Shown piece after piece: positions 62,273-64,000 of a stretch of DNA of 64,000 bases. The notes beneath the pieces were generated by a model. It made no database searches and was not told where the DNA came from. It was given only the letters and a program-made list of their open reading frames with translations. The stretch is from Betaproteobacteria bacterium HGW-Betaproteobacteria-22. Lineage in GTDB: Bacteria; Pseudomonadota; Gammaproteobacteria; Burkholderiales; Methylophilaceae. Location of the stretch: positions 1 to 64,000 of the forward strand of contig PHCJ01000002.1 in assembly GCA_002842285.1 (NCBI GenBank), in the 5' to 3' direction. Each line of letters begins with the position of its first letter. Position 1 is the first letter of the stretch. Position numbers and translations under genes: made by a program.

Positions 62273-63772
62273 TTATAAACCTGCTGGCAACTTGCTTTGT
62301 GCTAGATGAGAAAGGAGTTGAGTAACCGTGGCATTGGTCATATCAGTTAATGGTTGCGGATAGACACCCAAACCAAGCACTAACAACGCCAGCGTCGCTA
62401 AAATCAGAAATTCACGTTTATTGAGATCTTTTAACTCTGCCACATGCTGGTTAGCTACCTCTCCATAAAATACACGTTTAACCATCCATAAGGTATATGC
62501 TGCGCCAAAAATCAAGGTGAACGAAGCTAAAAAGGCATACCAGAAATTGACCTGAATCGCACCCAGTATCACCATAAACTCACCTACAAAACCTGAAGTG
62601 CCAGGTAAACCGCTATTCGCCATGGCAAACAGTACGGCAAATGCAGCAAAAACAGGCATCGTATTTGCCACACCGCCGTAAGCATCGATCTGACGACTAT
62701 GTACACGGTCATAGAGCACACCTACTGCCAGAAACATCGCAGCGGATATAAAGCCGTGAGAGATCATCTGTACAATTGCGCCCTCAAGACCTAAGCTATT
62801 GAAAATGAAAAAGCCTAGCGTCACAAAGCCCATGTGTGAAATCGATGAATAAGCAATGAGCTTTTTCATGTCCTTTTGAACCAATGCCACCAATGCGATA
62901 TAAACAATAGCGATCAGTGATAATGCAATCATAAAGCCTGATAAATGATGTGCAGCATCGGGTGCGATCGGCATCGCAAAACGCAGAAAACTATATCCGC
63001 CCAATTTCAAGGCAATCGCAGCCAACACCACCGAACCGCCAGTTGGTGCTTCCACGTGGGCATCGGGCAACCAGGTGTGTACAGGCCACATAGGAATTTT
63101 CACCGCAAATGCCGCAAAGAATGCCAGGAAAATCAACACTTGCACATGCAATGGCATTGGAAATCTATAGTAATCTACAATTTCAAAACTGCCTGTCTGA
63201 TGAAAGAGGTATATAAAAGCAACCAGCATCAGCAATGAGCCCAGCAAGGTATACAGAAAAAACTTAACCGTCGCATATACACGGTTAGGACCACCCCAAA
63301 TACCAATCACTAAAAACATGGGGATCAGCATCGCCTCCCAGAACACGTAATACAAAATCGCATCAAGTGCACTAAACACGCCTATCATCAAACCACTCAT
63401 GATCAAAAATGAGGCCATATACTGCGCAACGCGCTTTTCAATAACTTCCCACGCTGCAATCACCACAATCACCGTGGTAAAACTGGTAAGCAATATCAGG
63501 GGCACAGCAATGCCATCAGCACCCAAGTGATAATGGATATTAAAAGAGGCTATCCACTGAAAACCTTCTTGAAACTGGAAGCCGCCATCGGCAAAATTAA
63601 ACAGCGTATACAGTGGAATAGTCACCGCAAAACTTGCCAGACTACCCAGCAGCGCCAGCCAGCGCGTCGCACCCGGTTTAGCGTCATTAGCGGTGAACAG
63701 CACCAGAATGCCCGCCAAAATCGGCAGCCAAATGGCAAAACTTAAAATATGCTGGGTAAAAAAATCAACCAT
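62273..63772 (-). CDS. nuoM: NADH-quinone oxidoreductase subunit M
   Basis: A 499-residue antiporter-like membrane subunit. YVFWEAMLIPMFLVIGIWGG carries the conserved Glu. KFFLYTLLGSLLMLVAFIYL contains the Lys of the broken helix. PVHTWLPDAHVEAPTGGSV and KKLIAYSSISHMGFVTLG are family blocks. It pumps protons as part of complex I. It lies between nuoL and nuoN. Confidence 0.98.
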   Translation of the reverse strand: MVDFFTQHILSFAIWLPILAGILVLFTANDAKPGATRWLALLGSLASFAVTIPLYTLFNFADGGFQFQEGFQWIASFNIHYHLGADGIAVPLILLTSFTTVIVVIAAWEVIEKRVAQYMASFLIMSGLMIGVFSALDAILYYVFWEAMLIPMFLVIGIWGGPNRVYATVKFFLYTLLGSLLMLVAFIYLFHQTGSFEIVDYYRFPMPLHVQVLIFLAFFAAFAVKIPMWPVHTWLPDAHVEAPTGGSVVLAAIALKLGGYSFLRFAMPIAPDAAHHLSGFMIALSLIAIVYIALVALVQKDMKKLIAYSSISHMGFVTLGFFIFNSLGLEGAIVQMISHGFISAAMFLAVGVLYDRVHSRQIDAYGGVANTMPVFAAFAVLFAMANSGLPGTSGFVGEFMVILGAIQVNFWYAFLASFTLIFGAAYTLWMVKRVFYGEVANQHVAELKDLNKREFLILATLALLVLGLGVYPQPLTDMTNATVTQLLSHLAQSKLPAGL

Positions 63773-63805
63773 TTTCTTTTTGTACTTTACTTAAAATTTT
63801 TGCAC

Positions 63806-64000
63806 TTAAAATTTGAGTGTATAGAATGAAAGCATGAAGAACACGCCAATAATCATCGCAAATGCATAGTGGTAAATCATGCCAGATTGCAACTTTCTCA
63901 CTACACGGGATAGTCTGCCGATTAAATTAGCAGTACCATTGACTACTACCCCATCTATCAATTTCACGTCACCGATGAGCCATAGCTTGTTACCAATCAA
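63806..64000 (-). CDS. nuoL: NADH-quinone oxidoreductase subunit L (C-terminal end, cut by window edge)
   Basis: The last 64 residues of NuoL: LWLIGDVKLIDGVVVNGTANL, then LSRVVRKLQSGMIYHYAFAM and a final helix. This matches the NuoL C-terminus (GD-x3-IDG-x-VVNG and LQSG-x2-HYA). The rest lies beyond the window. The gap to nuoM is 33 bp. Confidence 0.95.
   Translation of the reverse strand: MIGNKLWLIGDVKLIDGVVVNGTANLIGRLSRVVRKLQSGMIYHYAFAMIIGVFFMLSFYTLKF

Overview
The window looks like a chromosomal segment of a betaproteobacterium, most likely a methylotroph of the Methylophilaceae (Methylotenera or Methylophilus type). The pointers are an EarP glycosyltransferase next to an EF-P with arginine at position 32, DUF2818 after nuoN, the order rluC / phosphatase / Rieske / sppA beside rne, and thrS-infC-rpmI-rplT-pheS-pheT-ihfA-merR with tRNA-Pro. 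The family assignment is an inference. No rRNA, CRISPR array, prophage or intact insertion sequence was seen.

Layout. 0.5-7.2 kb: a YqaA-type membrane protein and an AddAB-like helicase-nuclease pair. 7.3-12.8 kb: two small membrane proteins, greB, a DUF3147 protein, earP, efp, rpiA and an MltF-like lytic transglycosylase. 13.1-21.6 kb: a cold-shock/membrane/Excalibur protein, mutL, a SUV3-like RNA helicase converging on a beta-CASP RNA nuclease, an AmiC-like amidase, tsaE and queG. 21.6-24.0 kb: arsenic operon arsR-arsI-acr3-arsC. 24.1-34.8 kb: alpha-glucan and hexose-phosphate cluster (ROK kinase, malQ, GH57, glgC, glgB, pgi) followed by a PPK2 kinase. 35.4-42 kb: sppA, Rieske protein, HAD phosphatase, rluC and rne with a long leader. 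42-51 kb: an IS3 remnant, a small BFD-type ferredoxin, tRNA-Pro, merR, ihfA, pheT, pheS, rplT, rpmI, infC and thrS. 51.2-54.8 kb: a redox cluster described below. 54.9-64 kb: an orphan PqqD-like protein, selO, tRNA-Val, an MltB-like transglycosylase, an SDR protein, a NUDIX hydrolase, DUF2818, nuoN, nuoM and the end of nuoL.

The most unusual part is 51.5-54.8 kb. A well-formed sigma-54 promoter precedes a gene that fuses a [2Fe-2S] BFD domain, an FAD/NAD(P)H reductase module, one membrane helix and a five-CxxCH cytochrome c. Next come a DUF3365-type monoheme protein and a five-helix membrane protein with two His-x13-His pairs, as in NOX/ferric-reductase di-heme domains. Together they could carry electrons from cytosolic NAD(P)H across the inner membrane to periplasmic hemes. 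The physiological acceptor cannot be read from the sequence.

A second layer is a family of small intergenic elements with inverted ends close to TAATCCCAGATTTTCCATTAGG. Copies or fragments lie near 12.9, 34.9-35.3, 54.8 and 57.3 kb. One of them supplies the stop codon of the di-heme membrane protein. Other non-coding points are an apparent AUA start for infC, a perfect 16-bp hairpin hiding the selO ribosome-binding site, a 30-nt inverted repeat between pheS and pheT, and a hairpin over the rne ribosome-binding site.
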